A stretch of DNA of 64,000 bases from Fimbriimonadia bacterium (lineage in GTDB: Bacteria > Armatimonadota > Fimbriimonadia > Fimbriimonadales > JABRVX01). Of the stretch, positions 17,329 to 26,827 are shown in pieces; position 1 is the first letter of the stretch; every line of letters begins with the position of its first letter. The translations under genes were made by a program, and so were the position numbers. The DNA lies in assembly GCA_039961735.1 (NCBI GenBank), contig JABRVX010000031.1:16287-80286 (forward strand). Direction: 5' to 3'. The notes below the pieces were generated by a model. The model saw nothing but the letters and a program-made list of their open reading frames with translations, had not been told where the DNA came from and did no database searches.

Positions 17329-20300
17329 ATGGGATTGATGGAACTGATAGCAGCGATGGTAGTAGTACCTGCACTTTGGAGTATCGGCGTTTCGGACGAC
17401 ACTTCCATGGGGCTAGCACATGCCCCCTCGGCCTATAGGGAGTTCTCAGGCGATGCCTACTACGTAGTGGGTACCTCCCGCCCAGAACGTGACTGGCCTT
17501 ATGTGCACCCAGGCCCCTCGGATGCTTGGGCAGGTAGTACCAGCCACACCTTCACGGTCTGGTTTGGGCTCGAAGCGAGGCCGGCCCTCGATTGCACTCT
17601 GGTACTGGACCTGCTCGACACGCACGGATCTGTGCCCCCGCAGTTGCTGGTGGATCTCAACGGCGTGCGCATAGCCGATGTTCAGACGCCACACGGATCG
17701 GGTGACGAGCGCGCATTGGAAGGGGATTTCGGGCGCGGCAAGTCGTTCGTGTCCGAGGTCAGGCTACCGCACGAGCACCTGACGGAGGGCGACAACGTGC
17801 TGACGATCACGAACGCTAAGGGGAGTTGGGTGGTATATGACAGTTTGCGAATGGAGGCACCCGATGGGACGACGCTGAAGCAGGTGACTCCCCACCTAAG
17901 TGTGGAAGTCCTGCCGACCCGAGCGGTCATCTATAGAACGCCGGAAGGGCCACGCCAACAGGTGGCGGTGCGAGTGACCTATCGTGGCGAGCCTACCAAA
18001 GCATACATCTCGGTGGACGGAGCGACTCCCATGACGGCCGACATCCACTCGGGGGCGCAGACGCTGCGGGCGATGATCTCCGCGGCAGCATCTCCACGCA
18101 CAGTGGGCATCGAGATCCGAACGGAGTCGGGCATGGCAGCCGACCAACAGGCCGACATCGAGCCAGTCCGCCAATGGGACGTGTACATTCTTCCCCACTC
18201 CCACGTGGACGTCGGTTATACGAGCCACCAAAGTGTTGCACTGAAGACCCATCAGAAGAACATATTAGACGCGGCCCTGCTGGCAAAGGCTACGAGCAAT
18301 TATCCCGAAGGCGCGCGCTTCCGATGGAACTGCGAGACCTTTTGGGCGCTGGACGACCTGCTTCACACGACCGGCGACTCGGAGTGGCAGGAGATCGCGC
18401 CGTGGCTATGGAACGGGTCCATCCACCCCGACGCCTCCTATGCCCATCTGCTCTCCGGTCTGGCTCGGCCCGAGGAGCTGCTGAGGAGCTTCCGCATGTC
18501 CCGTATGCCTGGCCCGAGGAGCGTGCCTCATTCGGATGCAGCGATGCTGGTGGACGTGCCCGGCGCGAGCTGGGGCATGGTAACCGCAATGGCACACGCG
18601 GGTATCCGGTACCTGCTCTTAGCACCTAACAACTCGGATCGCATAGGACGTGTTAGGGTAGCGTGGGAGAACAAGCCCTTCTACTGGGTGTCGCCCTCCG
18701 GCAAAGAAGAGGTGCTGGTTTGGCAGACGGAACCCTATTCGCTCGGGACTTTTCTGAAGACGGGACCCAACGGGTGGGGGTACTCCAACGTGGACACGCC
18801 ACCCGAGCCCATCCGTAGCCACGACCCGATGAAGCACTTCCTCGAGCCGTGGCTGTTTGAGAAGCTGTCGGCCCTCGAGCGGGAGCAATTCCCTTATGAC
18901 ATGCTACTGATAACGTGGGCTTTAGCCGACAACTCACCGATTGACCCCGATCTCCCCGATGCCGTACGCCGCTGGAACGAGATGTATGAGTCGCCTAGGC
19001 TGGTGATTGCCACCACCTCCGAAGCGATGCGTGCATTCGAGCGTCGGCATGGGAGCCGGGTACCCCACATCAGCGGTGACTATTCGCCTTACTGGGAGGA
19101 GGGTGCGGCATCCAGCGCACGTGAGACCGCTCTCAACCGGGCCTCCGCCGACCGGTTAGTGCAAGCCGAGACGCTGTGGGCGATGCTCGACCCGGACAAG
19201 TACCCTTCCCACGACTTCCTGGATGCGTGGCGCAATGTACTACTATACACCGAACACACGTGGGGGGCGCACTCCAGCGTGTGGGATCCTGACAGTGACT
19301 TCGTGCGAAAGCAGTGGGAGACGAAGCAGCGGTTTGCGCTGGACGCGGACGAGCAGTCTCGTCGTTTGCTGAGCCAGGCGCTTAGTGAAAGGGATGGTAA
19401 CGACCGGCGTGAGATCGATGTGTTCAATACCTCGTCCTGGGCACGCACGGATCTCGTATCACTCCCTCGCGACTGGTCGCTCGCGAGGGACCGCGTGGAA
19501 GATGCCGATGGCAAGCCAGTTCCCTCCCAGCGCCTTTCGAGCGGCGAGCTGGTGTTCATCGCCTCGGACGTGCCGGCCTTAGGTGCGAAGCGCTTCCGAG
19601 TCGTAGCGGGCGAGCCTTACGTGGCGCAGACTGCTACCGCCGAGGGTCTCTCCGTCCAGAACGACACCTACCGTGTCACCTTGGACGAAGTCACCGGAGA
19701 CATTGCCAGCATCCTGCGGATTGAAGACGGACGGGAGCTGGTGGACGGCTCACAGCCGTATCGTTTCAACCAATACCTGTACGTTCGAGGAGCAGATATC
19801 GAGGGTGCGAGCACCTCCGGCACTCCCAAGATCGAGGTGGTCGAGCGCGGCCCACTGGTTGCCACATTGCGCGTCATCTCAGCCGCGCCCGGAGCCAGGT
19901 ACCTGGTGCGAGAAGTGCGTGTAATGGCGGGCATGGACCGCGTGGACATCATGAACAAGGTCTGGAAGCGACCGGTGCGCGAGAAGGAGGGCGTGCACTT
20001 CGCATTCCCTTTCTCGGTCGAAGGTGGGCAAGTACGCTTCGACACGGCATGGGCCGTCGTGACGCCGGAGACGGTTCAGCTTCCGGGTGCTAACAAGAAC
20101 TTCCTCAGCGTGCAGCGCTGGGTAGACGTGTCGAATACCTCGCACGGCATCACGTTAACGACCTCCGACGCCCCGCTGATCGAGCTCGGCGGCCTGTGGG
20201 GGAATCTGATCGGGAGCCAGACCAATCCGGAAGCGTGGCTCGAGAAGCTGACACCGACGCAGACGATCTACTCGTGGGTGATGAACAACCACTGGCACAC

Positions 20301-20697
20301 GAATTATCGGGCAGACCAGGAAGGAGAAGTCACATTCCGCTACTCGCTTCGCGCCCATGACGCCTACGACTCCGCCGCCGCAACGCGCTTCGGTGTCGAA
20401 GCAAGCAGCCCGCTGATTGTTGCGCCCGCGGCTCCGGGCAAGCGTCTCTCTCTGCCCTTCGGAGTCCAGGCGGAGGGGACGATCGTAACGGCCCTCAAAC
20501 CGAGCGACATCGGCAGGGGGTGGATCCTGCGATTGTACGCTGCGTCGGGACAAGACGAGAAGGTGAGAATCCTCTGGAAGGACGGACGGGCGCGCGGCGT
20601 GTGGACGACGGACGCGTGCGAGATGCCCATGGGCCCATCCTCCGGCGAGATCACGGTACCGGCGTGGGGCGTGCGAACCCTTTACATCGAACGCTAG
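17329..20697 (+). CDS. Glycoside hydrolase family 38-like alpha-mannosidase
   Basis: 1122 residues. The N-terminus begins with a hydrophobic signal-like segment (residues 1-20), followed by a carbohydrate-binding-like beta domain (about 30-170) of the type found in rhamnogalacturonan lyases. The catalytic GH38 barrel starts with LPHSHVDVGYTSH (His290, His292 and Asp294 as zinc ligands) and includes FRWNCETFWALDD; the helical middle domain and long C-terminal beta-sandwich (DVFNTSSW onward) follow the family order. It would release alpha-mannosyl residues, probably outside the cytoplasm. Start ATG 17329; ATG 17338 is possible. No transporter gene is adjacent, so the substrate is open. Confidence 0.82.
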   Translation: MGLMELIAAMVVVPALWSIGVSDDTSMGLAHAPSAYREFSGDAYYVVGTSRPERDWPYVHPGPSDAWAGSTSHTFTVWFGLEARPALDCTLVLDLLDTHGSVPPQLLVDLNGVRIADVQTPHGSGDERALEGDFGRGKSFVSEVRLPHEHLTEGDNVLTITNAKGSWVVYDSLRMEAPDGTTLKQVTPHLSVEVLPTRAVIYRTPEGPRQQVAVRVTYRGEPTKAYISVDGATPMTADIHSGAQTLRAMISAAASPRTVGIEIRTESGMAADQQADIEPVRQWDVYILPHSHVDVGYTSHQSVALKTHQKNILDAALLAKATSNYPEGARFRWNCETFWALDDLLHTTGDSEWQEIAPWLWNGSIHPDASYAHLLSGLARPEELLRSFRMSRMPGPRSVPHSDAAMLVDVPGASWGMVTAMAHAGIRYLLLAPNNSDRIGRVRVAWENKPFYWVSPSGKEEVLVWQTEPYSLGTFLKTGPNGWGYSNVDTPPEPIRSHDPMKHFLEPWLFEKLSALEREQFPYDMLLITWALADNSPIDPDLPDAVRRWNEMYESPRLVIATTSEAMRAFERRHGSRVPHISGDYSPYWEEGAASSARETALNRASADRLVQAETLWAMLDPDKYPSHDFLDAWRNVLLYTEHTWGAHSSVWDPDSDFVRKQWETKQRFALDADEQSRRLLSQALSERDGNDRREIDVFNTSSWARTDLVSLPRDWSLARDRVEDADGKPVPSQRLSSGELVFIASDVPALGAKRFRVVAGEPYVAQTATAEGLSVQNDTYRVTLDEVTGDIASILRIEDGRELVDGSQPYRFNQYLYVRGADIEGASTSGTPKIEVVERGPLVATLRVISAAPGARYLVREVRVMAGMDRVDIMNKVWKRPVREKEGVHFAFPFSVEGGQVRFDTAWAVVTPETVQLPGANKNFLSVQRWVDVSNTSHGITLTTSDAPLIELGGLWGNLIGSQTNPEAWLEKLTPTQTIYSWVMNNHWHTNYRADQEGEVTFRYSLRAHDAYDSAAATRFGVEASSPLIVAPAAPGKRLSLPFGVQAEGTIVTALKPSDIGRGWILRLYAASGQDEKVRILWKDGRARGVWTTDACEMPMGPSSGEITVPAWGVRTLYIER

Positions 20698-20779
20698 AGC
20701 GAGATTCCTCGTCCAGCAGTCAGATAAGATCGAAGGAAAGCACCATTGGAACGTAAGATTCGGATCGGCCCCAGTGTTA

Positions 20780-20801
20780 GCGGGTAGGGGTGCGAACCCG
20801 C
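20780..20801. other. Small inverted repeat upstream of htpX
   Basis: GCGGGT and ACCCGC separated by ten bases, about 40 bases before the htpX start; could be an operator or the end of the upstream transcript. Confidence 0.25.
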
Positions 20802-20838
20802 GCGGTACGTGGGACGTAGTTCCGATCAGGAGGAGAAT

Positions 20839-21690
20839 GTGAACACTCTGAAGGTTGGTGTTCTGTTGGTGGTGCTGACCGCGCTGCTGATGTGGATCGG
20901 CAGCCTGGTCGGCGGAATGAGCGGGGTCCTGGTGGCCTTCGCCGTGGCGATGGCCCTCAACTTCGGCAGCTACTGGTTCAGCGATCGGATCGTGCTGAGC
21001 ATTCACCGTGCGCGACCAGTGAGCAGGGCTGACGCTCCTGAGCTCTACGCGATGCTGGACCGAATCTGTGCCCGGGCCGGAATCCCGACTCCGCGGCTGT
21101 ACATCCTACCGGAGCAGCAGCCGAACGCGTTTGCCACCGGTAGGAACCCCCACCACGCAGCCGTAGCCGTGACCGAGGGTCTGCTGCGCAGTCTCCAGCC
21201 GCATGAGGTCGAGGGCGTGATCGCCCACGAGGTCGCCCACATCAAACACCGCGACACTCTCACCATGACTATCGTCGCGACCATTGCGGGCGCGGTGATG
21301 ATGCTGTCTTATGTGGGCCGATGGGCTCTCATCTTCTCGGGGCGGGATGACCGCAACGGGGGCGGCTTGGCTCTGCTTCTGGCGCTCATCGTTGCACCGA
21401 TTGCCGCAACGCTGGTCCAGCTCGCCATCTCGCGGGCACGGGAGTTCGAGGCCGATGCCACTGGCGCGAGGCTTGCAGGCTCTCCGACTGGGCTGGCGAG
21501 CGCGTTGGCGAACCTGGAGCGGTCGGCCAGGCTCATGCCCGCGGAGACCGTGCCGAGCGCGGCGCACCTGTTCATTGTCAATCCGTTCGGCGGTGTGGGC
21601 TCCGCCATGCTCAATCTGTTCCGGACGCACCCACCGACCGAACAGCGGATCGCGCGGCTCCGGGCCATGGAAGCCGGTCACAGGTCGTAG
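20839..21690 (+). CDS. htpX: M48-family membrane zinc protease HtpX
   Basis: 283 residues, normal for HtpX. It degrades misfolded inner-membrane proteins on the cytoplasmic side, alongside FtsH. The GTG at 20839 follows AGGAGGAGAAT; the upstream in-frame ATG at 20809 has no support. Two N-terminal helices (residues 5-45), the zinc motif HEVAHIKHRD near residue 130, two central helices, and the third zinc ligand in AREFEADATGARL near residue 205 are all visible. A hairpin with a T tract terminates the gene before the terC-like gene. Confidence 0.94.
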   Translation: MNTLKVGVLLVVLTALLMWIGSLVGGMSGVLVAFAVAMALNFGSYWFSDRIVLSIHRARPVSRADAPELYAMLDRICARAGIPTPRLYILPEQQPNAFATGRNPHHAAVAVTEGLLRSLQPHEVEGVIAHEVAHIKHRDTLTMTIVATIAGAVMMLSYVGRWALIFSGRDDRNGGGLALLLALIVAPIAATLVQLAISRAREFEADATGARLAGSPTGLASALANLERSARLMPAETVPSAAHLFIVNPFGGVGSAMLNLFRTHPPTEQRIARLRAMEAGHRS

Positions 21691-21710
21691 CTTCCACAAT
21701 TCACTTTACG

Positions 21711-21748
21711 GGGTGGGTCCCGCCATCTGGGCAGTGACCCGCCCTTTT
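21711..21748 (+). terminator. Rho-independent terminator of htpX
   Basis: GGGTGGGTC (21711-21719) pairs with GACCCGCCC (21736-21744) with one G-U pair and is followed by TTTT. Confidence 0.7.
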
Positions 21749-21752
21749 GCGT

Positions 21753-21758
21753 TAGACT
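21753..21758 (+). promoter_or_regulatory. -10 box for the TerC-family gene
   Basis: TAGACT just after the htpX terminator; predicted start near 21765. No clear -35 hexamer. Confidence 0.35.
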
Positions 21759-21790
21759 CTGGGCTGCATGTCGTCTTGGAGGTATCCGCG

Positions 21791-22789
21791 CTGTCGCCCG
21801 AATTGATTGGTTGGCTCATCTTCGCCGCCATCATCCTGTCTCTGCTTTATCTGGACCTAGGCGTTCTTCACCGCCATGCCCACGAGGTCAAGGTGAAGGA
21901 GGCGCTGATATGGAGTGGCGTGTGGGTCCTTATCGCTTTGGCCTTCAACGTCGGCATCTACCTGTGGAAGGGCCACGGCCCAGCCATCGAGTTCCTCACG
22001 GGCTACGTGATCGAGCGTTCCCTCTCGATAGACAACGTCTTCGTGTTTCTCGTCGTCTTCCGCTACTTCCAGGTTCCTGCGAAGTACCAGCACCGTGTGC
22101 TGTTCTGGGGAGTGTTCGGCGCGGTGGTGCTGAGGATCCTGATGATTCTTGCGGGCATCTCGCTGCTAAACCGGTTTGCCTGGATGGTTTACGTGTTCGG
22201 CGTCCTGCTGATCGCTACCGGCATCCGCATGGCATTCGAGAAGGACAAGAAGGCCGACATCGAGGGGAACGTGGTCATCAAGTTGACTCGCCGCCTCCTA
22301 CCCATAACGAACCAGTATCACGGGGCTAGGTTCTTGGTCCGCCAATCGGGCAAGCTGTTCGCCACGCCCTTACTCGTCACGCTCATTTTCGTCGAGGTGA
22401 GCGACGTGGTTTTCGCGATCGATTCCATCCCCGCCATCCTGGCCATCACCCGCGACCCCTTCATCGTGTACACGTCGAACGTCTTTGCCATCCTCGGTCT
22501 CCGCGCGCTTTACTTCGCGATGGCCGGGGTGATGGACATGTTCCATTACCTGCACTACGGCCTGTCGCTCATTTTGGTGTTCGTGGGCGTGAAAATGCTC
22601 TTAGCGGAGTCGCCCTATGAGATTCCGACCGAAGCGTCGCTGATCGTGGTGTGCGCGGTGCTCACGGTGTCCGTCCTCGCTTCGGTGTGGCGACCGCGGC
22701 GAACACCGAGGACCACGGAACCATCACCCGACGGTGTAGCGGACGCATCCGAAGTGCAGTCGGTGCAGGCCACCCCTACGCCGAAGTAG
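21791..22789 (+). CDS. TerC/Alx-family integral membrane metal exporter
   Basis: About 332 residues with seven to nine hydrophobic helices. The family exports Mn2+ or protects against metals and tellurite. Key acidic motifs are SLSIDNVFVFLVVF near residue 76 and EVSDVVFAIDSIPAI near residue 205, both expected metal ligands within the membrane. The start is uncertain: there is no ATG in frame; a CTG at 21791 lies 7 bases after GGAGGT, a TTG at 21803 is the alternative, and both fit homology. A 12-codon ORF from ATG 21768 ends in a TTGA overlap with that TTG. The hydrophilic tail after residue 300 is Pro/Thr-rich. Confidence 0.88.
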   Translation: MSPELIGWLIFAAIILSLLYLDLGVLHRHAHEVKVKEALIWSGVWVLIALAFNVGIYLWKGHGPAIEFLTGYVIERSLSIDNVFVFLVVFRYFQVPAKYQHRVLFWGVFGAVVLRILMILAGISLLNRFAWMVYVFGVLLIATGIRMAFEKDKKADIEGNVVIKLTRRLLPITNQYHGARFLVRQSGKLFATPLLVTLIFVEVSDVVFAIDSIPAILAITRDPFIVYTSNVFAILGLRALYFAMAGVMDMFHYLHYGLSLILVFVGVKMLLAESPYEIPTEASLIVVCAVLTVSVLASVWRPRRTPRTTEPSPDGVADASEVQSVQATPTPK

Positions 22790-22832
22790 CGCTCGCAGCC
22801 GCGGGACGCGAGCCAGGGCATAGGGGCTTTTT

Positions 22833-22914
22833 CAACGGGTCCCTCCGCGGGAACGGCAACCCGTTGCGGAGGAGCGCCAGTAATTGTCGTTCCCGCGAAG
22901 GCGGGGATTCCAGG
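22833..22914. repeat. REP-like palindromic intergenic element
   Basis: Two competing stems occur: CAACGGGT (22833-22840) with ACCCGTTG (22859-22866), and CCTCCGC (22842-22848) with GCGGAGG (22866-22872). They are followed at 22888 by CGTTCCCGCGAAGGCGGGGA, a hairpin of the type dispersed between genes in many bacteria. The rest of the gap to 22992 holds nothing visible. Confidence 0.45.
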
Positions 22915-22992
22915 AAACTCAGACAAGCCCGCACGCTCGGCTCTTGCCCGGAGAGTCGGGCGCTGTCTCCCCCCAAAATGTGTAGCAGTGCC

Positions 22993-23217
<225 letters not shown>

Positions 23218-23374
23218 TCACCGATTGCGTCATTATGCACAAAGCGCCAGTCTCATCATAGCACACTTCGTGCCGCTAAGGATCGTCGGAGTCTTCGGGT
23301 CCTAGGCAGACTCAGCCTATTGCCGGGTCCCTATCTCCAGAGGATCATGGCGCCGGCAGCGAATCCTGAGCACG

Positions 23375-24460
23375 ATGTCAGAGTTCGTTCTGGAGTCAAA
23401 ACCCGACGCTGGGATGGCTATCTGCCGCATGGAAGCCTGGTGGGAGGGTGCAATCCTCGACCGGCCTGCCGTCCAAGTCCGGGCGCCCAAGCCACGGCAG
23501 GTCACCGCACCCGAGAGCCGCCACGCCTCTTTGCGCGAGCGATGGATGGACGCGGAGTACGCGGTGCGATGCGCCGAGGCCTGGGTCGCTTCGACTTATT
23601 GGTGCGGCGAGACGTTACCGACTTTCGTTCCCAACCTCGGGCCTGAACTGCTTGCGGCAGCGTACGGCGCTGAGTTGGAGTTCGGTGAGGACACCTCCTG
23701 GTCCGTACCGGTCCTGCGCGATTGGGATGGGCTCGACCGCCTGAGCTTCAACCAGTTCAATCCCTACATCCAGAAGATCCTGGAGATGACGCGGCTGGGG
23801 CTGGACGTCGGACGCGGCAAGTTCCTCGTCGGCATCACCGACCTGCATCCCGGCGCGGACCTAGCGGCATCCCTCCGAGACCCGCAGCAGCTCTGTGTGG
23901 ATCTCGTCGAGGCTCCCGAGCATGTGCACCAGTTGATGGACCGCATCCGGCCTGCATTCTACGAGATGTACGGCCTGCAGGAGACCATCCTGAAGGAGGC
24001 GGGACAAGAGATCGCTGTGAGTTGGCACCCGCTGTTCGCGCGAGGCCGCTACTACATCCCATCCGCCGACTTCTCGTGCATGGTGTCGGAGAGGATGTTT
24101 CGCGATTTCTTCCTGCAAGAGATCGTGGAGGAGGTCGAGTGGCTAGACCGTTCGGTGTACCACCTGGACGGTCCCGGAGCGCTTCACCTCTTGGACGCGA
24201 TCCTGGAGATTCCGAAGCTGGACGCTTTGGAGTTCGTGTATGGCGCCGGCAACGGGCCGGCATCCAAGTGGATGGATGTGTATCGCCGCGTACTGGCCGC
24301 CGGGAAGAACATCCACATCTCGGCGGAGCCGGACGACCTCGATCCGTTTTTCGAGGCTCTCGATCCTGAAGGCGTGATGCTCTGCACTTGGGCGAACGAT
24401 GTGGAGCACGCGGATGCGATCGTGCGAAGGGTGTCGAAGTGGTCTAGGCGCGGGCGCTAG
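23375..24460 (+). CDS. Uroporphyrinogen decarboxylase (URO-D) family protein
   Basis: 361 residues of the URO-D/cobalamin methyltransferase barrel family. The sequence shows a central LVGITDLHPGADLAASLRDP, the HPLFARGRYYIPSADFSCMV strand, and the C-terminal HLDGPGALHLLDAIL and WANDVEHADAIV blocks seen in non-HemE members. The N-terminal RFxxxRPxxR-type uroporphyrinogen-binding arginines of HemE are not recognisable, so it is more likely a methyltransferase-like or other URO-D paralogue than a haem enzyme. The 3' end overlaps the divergent pseudopilin stop by four bases. Confidence 0.75.
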   Translation: MSEFVLESKPDAGMAICRMEAWWEGAILDRPAVQVRAPKPRQVTAPESRHASLRERWMDAEYAVRCAEAWVASTYWCGETLPTFVPNLGPELLAAAYGAELEFGEDTSWSVPVLRDWDGLDRLSFNQFNPYIQKILEMTRLGLDVGRGKFLVGITDLHPGADLAASLRDPQQLCVDLVEAPEHVHQLMDRIRPAFYEMYGLQETILKEAGQEIAVSWHPLFARGRYYIPSADFSCMVSERMFRDFFLQEIVEEVEWLDRSVYHLDGPGALHLLDAILEIPKLDALEFVYGAGNGPASKWMDVYRRVLAAGKNIHISAEPDDLDPFFEALDPEGVMLCTWANDVEHADAIVRRVSKWSRRGR

Positions 24461-25161
24461 TCTACGAAGTCCTCGCCCTCGTAGGCACGGTCCTCGCCGA
24501 CGCCGGGGAACAGGAACATCAGGTCTGGCCCATCACCGAACACCGCGGTCGTAGTGCGGGACAGTTTCTTGTACTTGGTGCTGCCGTCTGCGAACAGCAC
24601 GTTCAAGGTTGCCCGATCATCGCGCGAGCTCTCTCGCCCGGCTTGATGGAATGCCCACTGCTCCCAGAGCACCGCCACCTTCGAAGGAACGATCAACCGT
24701 GCAAGGTCTCCGTCATAGGCGAGGTCCAGCTTGTACTCGTAGGACGTCGAGTAACGGGAGCGATCATCTCCGCGGTCAGCCGGGCAAAACAGGTTGGTTA
24801 GGCGCAAGTAGGAGTGAATGTCGTCGAGCCAGCAATATCTGTCGACTGCCGGGCGGCTGGCGCAGAGGCAGTAGGAGCGGTGTACGAACTGCTCGGCGTA
24901 CGTGTACTGAAAGGCCTCGGCCAGTAAGTTGTGCTCTGGAAGCACGCCCGCGTGGTCGTCGCTGTACATCGCCAGTGCACTTCCCGCCTGACGCAGGTTA
25001 GAAAGGCACGACGATCCCATCCCGGAGCGCTTTGCCGCCGACACAACCGGAAACAGCAGTGCGGCGAGCGTGGATAGGATAGCCACAACGGTGAGAAGTT
25101 CGATGAGGCTAAAGCCTCTCACGAGTTCACCATTTGTCTTCGCAGCAGGCGAGCAAACCAT
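24457..25161 (-). CDS. Type II secretion/type IV pilus-like pseudopilin, H-X9-DG type
   Basis: Up to 234 residues. The prepilin motif RGFSLIELLTVVAILSTLAALL has the cleavage glycine, +1 Phe and +5 Glu; the C-terminal HQAGR...LFADGS fits the H-X9-DG domain common in Planctomycetes and Armatimonadota. The ATG at 25161 follows AAAGG but gives an unusually long leader; a GTG at 25122 would give the short VRG-F leader normal for prepilins and may be the real start. A TAGAAT box on the minus strand lies near 25191. Confidence 0.8.
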   Translation of the reverse strand: MVCSPAAKTNGELVRGFSLIELLTVVAILSTLAALLFPVVSAAKRSGMGSSCLSNLRQAGSALAMYSDDHAGVLPEHNLLAEAFQYTYAEQFVHRSYCLCASRPAVDRYCWLDDIHSYLRLTNLFCPADRGDDRSRYSTSYEYKLDLAYDGDLARLIVPSKVAVLWEQWAFHQAGRESSRDDRATLNVLFADGSTKYKKLSRTTTAVFGDGPDLMFLFPGVGEDRAYEGEDFVD

Positions 25162-25366
25162 AGGACCTTTGGACCTTACACCGATAATCTATTCTAACGC
25201 GAATCCTGCGAAACTTGCCGCTGCCGTTTATGGTTTTGAGTCGATTTCTTGCGTGTTGAGCCCGAATCCCCCAGAAAACCGGTATCGGATCGCTTGCCAA
25301 TGCGATCTTACTTTCGAGTCGAATTCCCTATAATGCGAACGTACCAACCTGCACGAGACGGAGAGC
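25162..25366. other. Gap with an orphan promoter-like box
   Basis: GATCGC and GCGATC form a small stem at 25288-25307, and a plus-strand TATAAT occurs at 25331. It faces no plus-strand gene and would transcribe antisense to the isomerase-family gene. Confidence 0.3.
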
Positions 25367-26827
25367 CTACCCGGACATGTCGATCGGCACGATTCCGAGG
25401 TAGCGGCACGCCGCTTCCAACTCGGCGAGCCAGTCTCCTTCGATGGCGTGGATGTGATTGCACGAGAACTGCATCGCCAGGTCGCGCTCCGAGCAGTCGA
25501 ACTTGGCATACGCATGGGGCCACTCATAGCTGGTCTGCTTCGCGAGCCGCTCATTCTCCTCCCAACCGTAATCCACGAACGAACCCGTGAAGAAGTGCAT
25601 TCGATACGTTCCGCTTGCCCGCGTGATCCGCGCGAAGGTCACCTTTTCGGCGGGTGCGGCATAGAACTGCACCGACGCGCCGCCGCACGGGAAGTACATC
25701 GGGTCGCTGGGGAATAGGCGTACTTTGGACCAGTTCTCTGCGAACTCGTCGGTTCGAGTGGCGAACCACGGGGCGTGTTGGCCGGAGTTGACCAAGTCGT
25801 AGATGCCCTGCTCCTTGTGGTAGTGGCGCAGGTCGGCGAACAGCACGGGGGTCCCCGAAAGGTGATGCAGGAGTTGCATCGTGAGAGCACCGTTCGAGTC
25901 GCACTCGGTGGCCGTGATGATGGGCTTTTTGCGGGGGTTCTCCCAGTCGGCCGTATCGTTTAGGAGCGCCTCCGGGAGGTCCATCGTGATGCCGTGCGGC
26001 CACTCCGTGTAATCGAGTTGCCCGGTGAGCCCGAGGAAGTCTATTCCCTCCTCTGCGCAGTAGTCTTTGATGGCCAGGTAGAGCCGCACCTGCCGACCGA
26101 GCTGCCCATCAACGCCCCTCGGCAACCGCTCGTTGTCCCAAAGTATCTCCTTTGCATGACGCTCCAGCCACTGCAGACCGGCTTCGACGCGGTCATTGGG
26201 GATTTTCTCGGCGAGCCAAGCGAGCGTGAGCTGGCTCCGATGGAACACGTGAACGCCGAACTCCTCCATCCACTGGCTGGGGTCGATGTGACCTGTGTAC
26301 ATTCCCATGGACGGACCGTCGAACTCGCCGTATCGCAGTCCACTCAAGCGCTCGGCAGCGTGCTCTCCGCGATGAATCCGGTCAGGCTCGTGCATGGCCA
26401 AGAATCGCCGAATATCCGCTGCAACTTCGGGCTCGTCCACGTCGCCCAAAGCTCTGCCGTATGGGATGCCGATCTCGTCGAGTGCTCCTGCCGCCGCGAA
26501 GAAGGCAACCCAACCCGGATACGACGGATTGATGTTGCCGACGAAGAGAATGGGGCAGTCCACGTCGCGCGCAGCCTGTGCCGTGAAATCCGGATACGCC
26601 CAGACACAATAGTTGAAGACGACGACGTCGCAGCCACCCTCGTTCATTCGAGTGGCCTCGTCCCGAGCGGTGCTCCAGTTCCAGACGGCCTGCGCGCCTT
26701 CGATCACTTCATGCCCTTCCTTGCGGAAGAACTCGGCGATCTTGGTCTGGAATCGTGTGGTGGACTCCTTCCCTCGCTCGGCCACTCGCCTGCGGCCATC
26801 GGTAAAGGTGATGATGCCGATTCGCAT
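25367..26827 (-). CDS. L-fucose/L-arabinose isomerase-family protein
   Basis: 486 residues. The N-terminal half (MRIGIITFTDGRR, VVVFNYCVWAYPDF, CPILFVGNINPSYPGW) and the metal-binding region (EWPHGITMDLPEALL, ATECDSNGALTMQLLHHLSG) match the FucI/AraA fold, which converts aldoses to ketoses with Mn2+. GGGAG precedes the ATG. It is shorter than E. coli FucI (591) and similar to AraA in length, so the natural sugar cannot be named. With the xylulokinase at 49012 it supports pentose or deoxyhexose use. Confidence 0.8.
   Translation of the reverse strand: MRIGIITFTDGRRRVAERGKESTTRFQTKIAEFFRKEGHEVIEGAQAVWNWSTARDEATRMNEGGCDVVVFNYCVWAYPDFTAQAARDVDCPILFVGNINPSYPGWVAFFAAAGALDEIGIPYGRALGDVDEPEVAADIRRFLAMHEPDRIHRGEHAAERLSGLRYGEFDGPSMGMYTGHIDPSQWMEEFGVHVFHRSQLTLAWLAEKIPNDRVEAGLQWLERHAKEILWDNERLPRGVDGQLGRQVRLYLAIKDYCAEEGIDFLGLTGQLDYTEWPHGITMDLPEALLNDTADWENPRKKPIITATECDSNGALTMQLLHHLSGTPVLFADLRHYHKEQGIYDLVNSGQHAPWFATRTDEFAENWSKVRLFPSDPMYFPCGGASVQFYAAPAEKVTFARITRASGTYRMHFFTGSFVDYGWEENERLAKQTSYEWPHAYAKFDCSERDLAMQFSCNHIHAIEGDWLAELEAACRYLGIVPIDMSG

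Noticed and set aside
21691..21790. yybP-ykoY (manganese) riboswitch upstream of the TerC-family gene
   Set aside because: The gap is only about 100 bases and its structure is explained by the htpX terminator; riboswitch core motifs are not seen.
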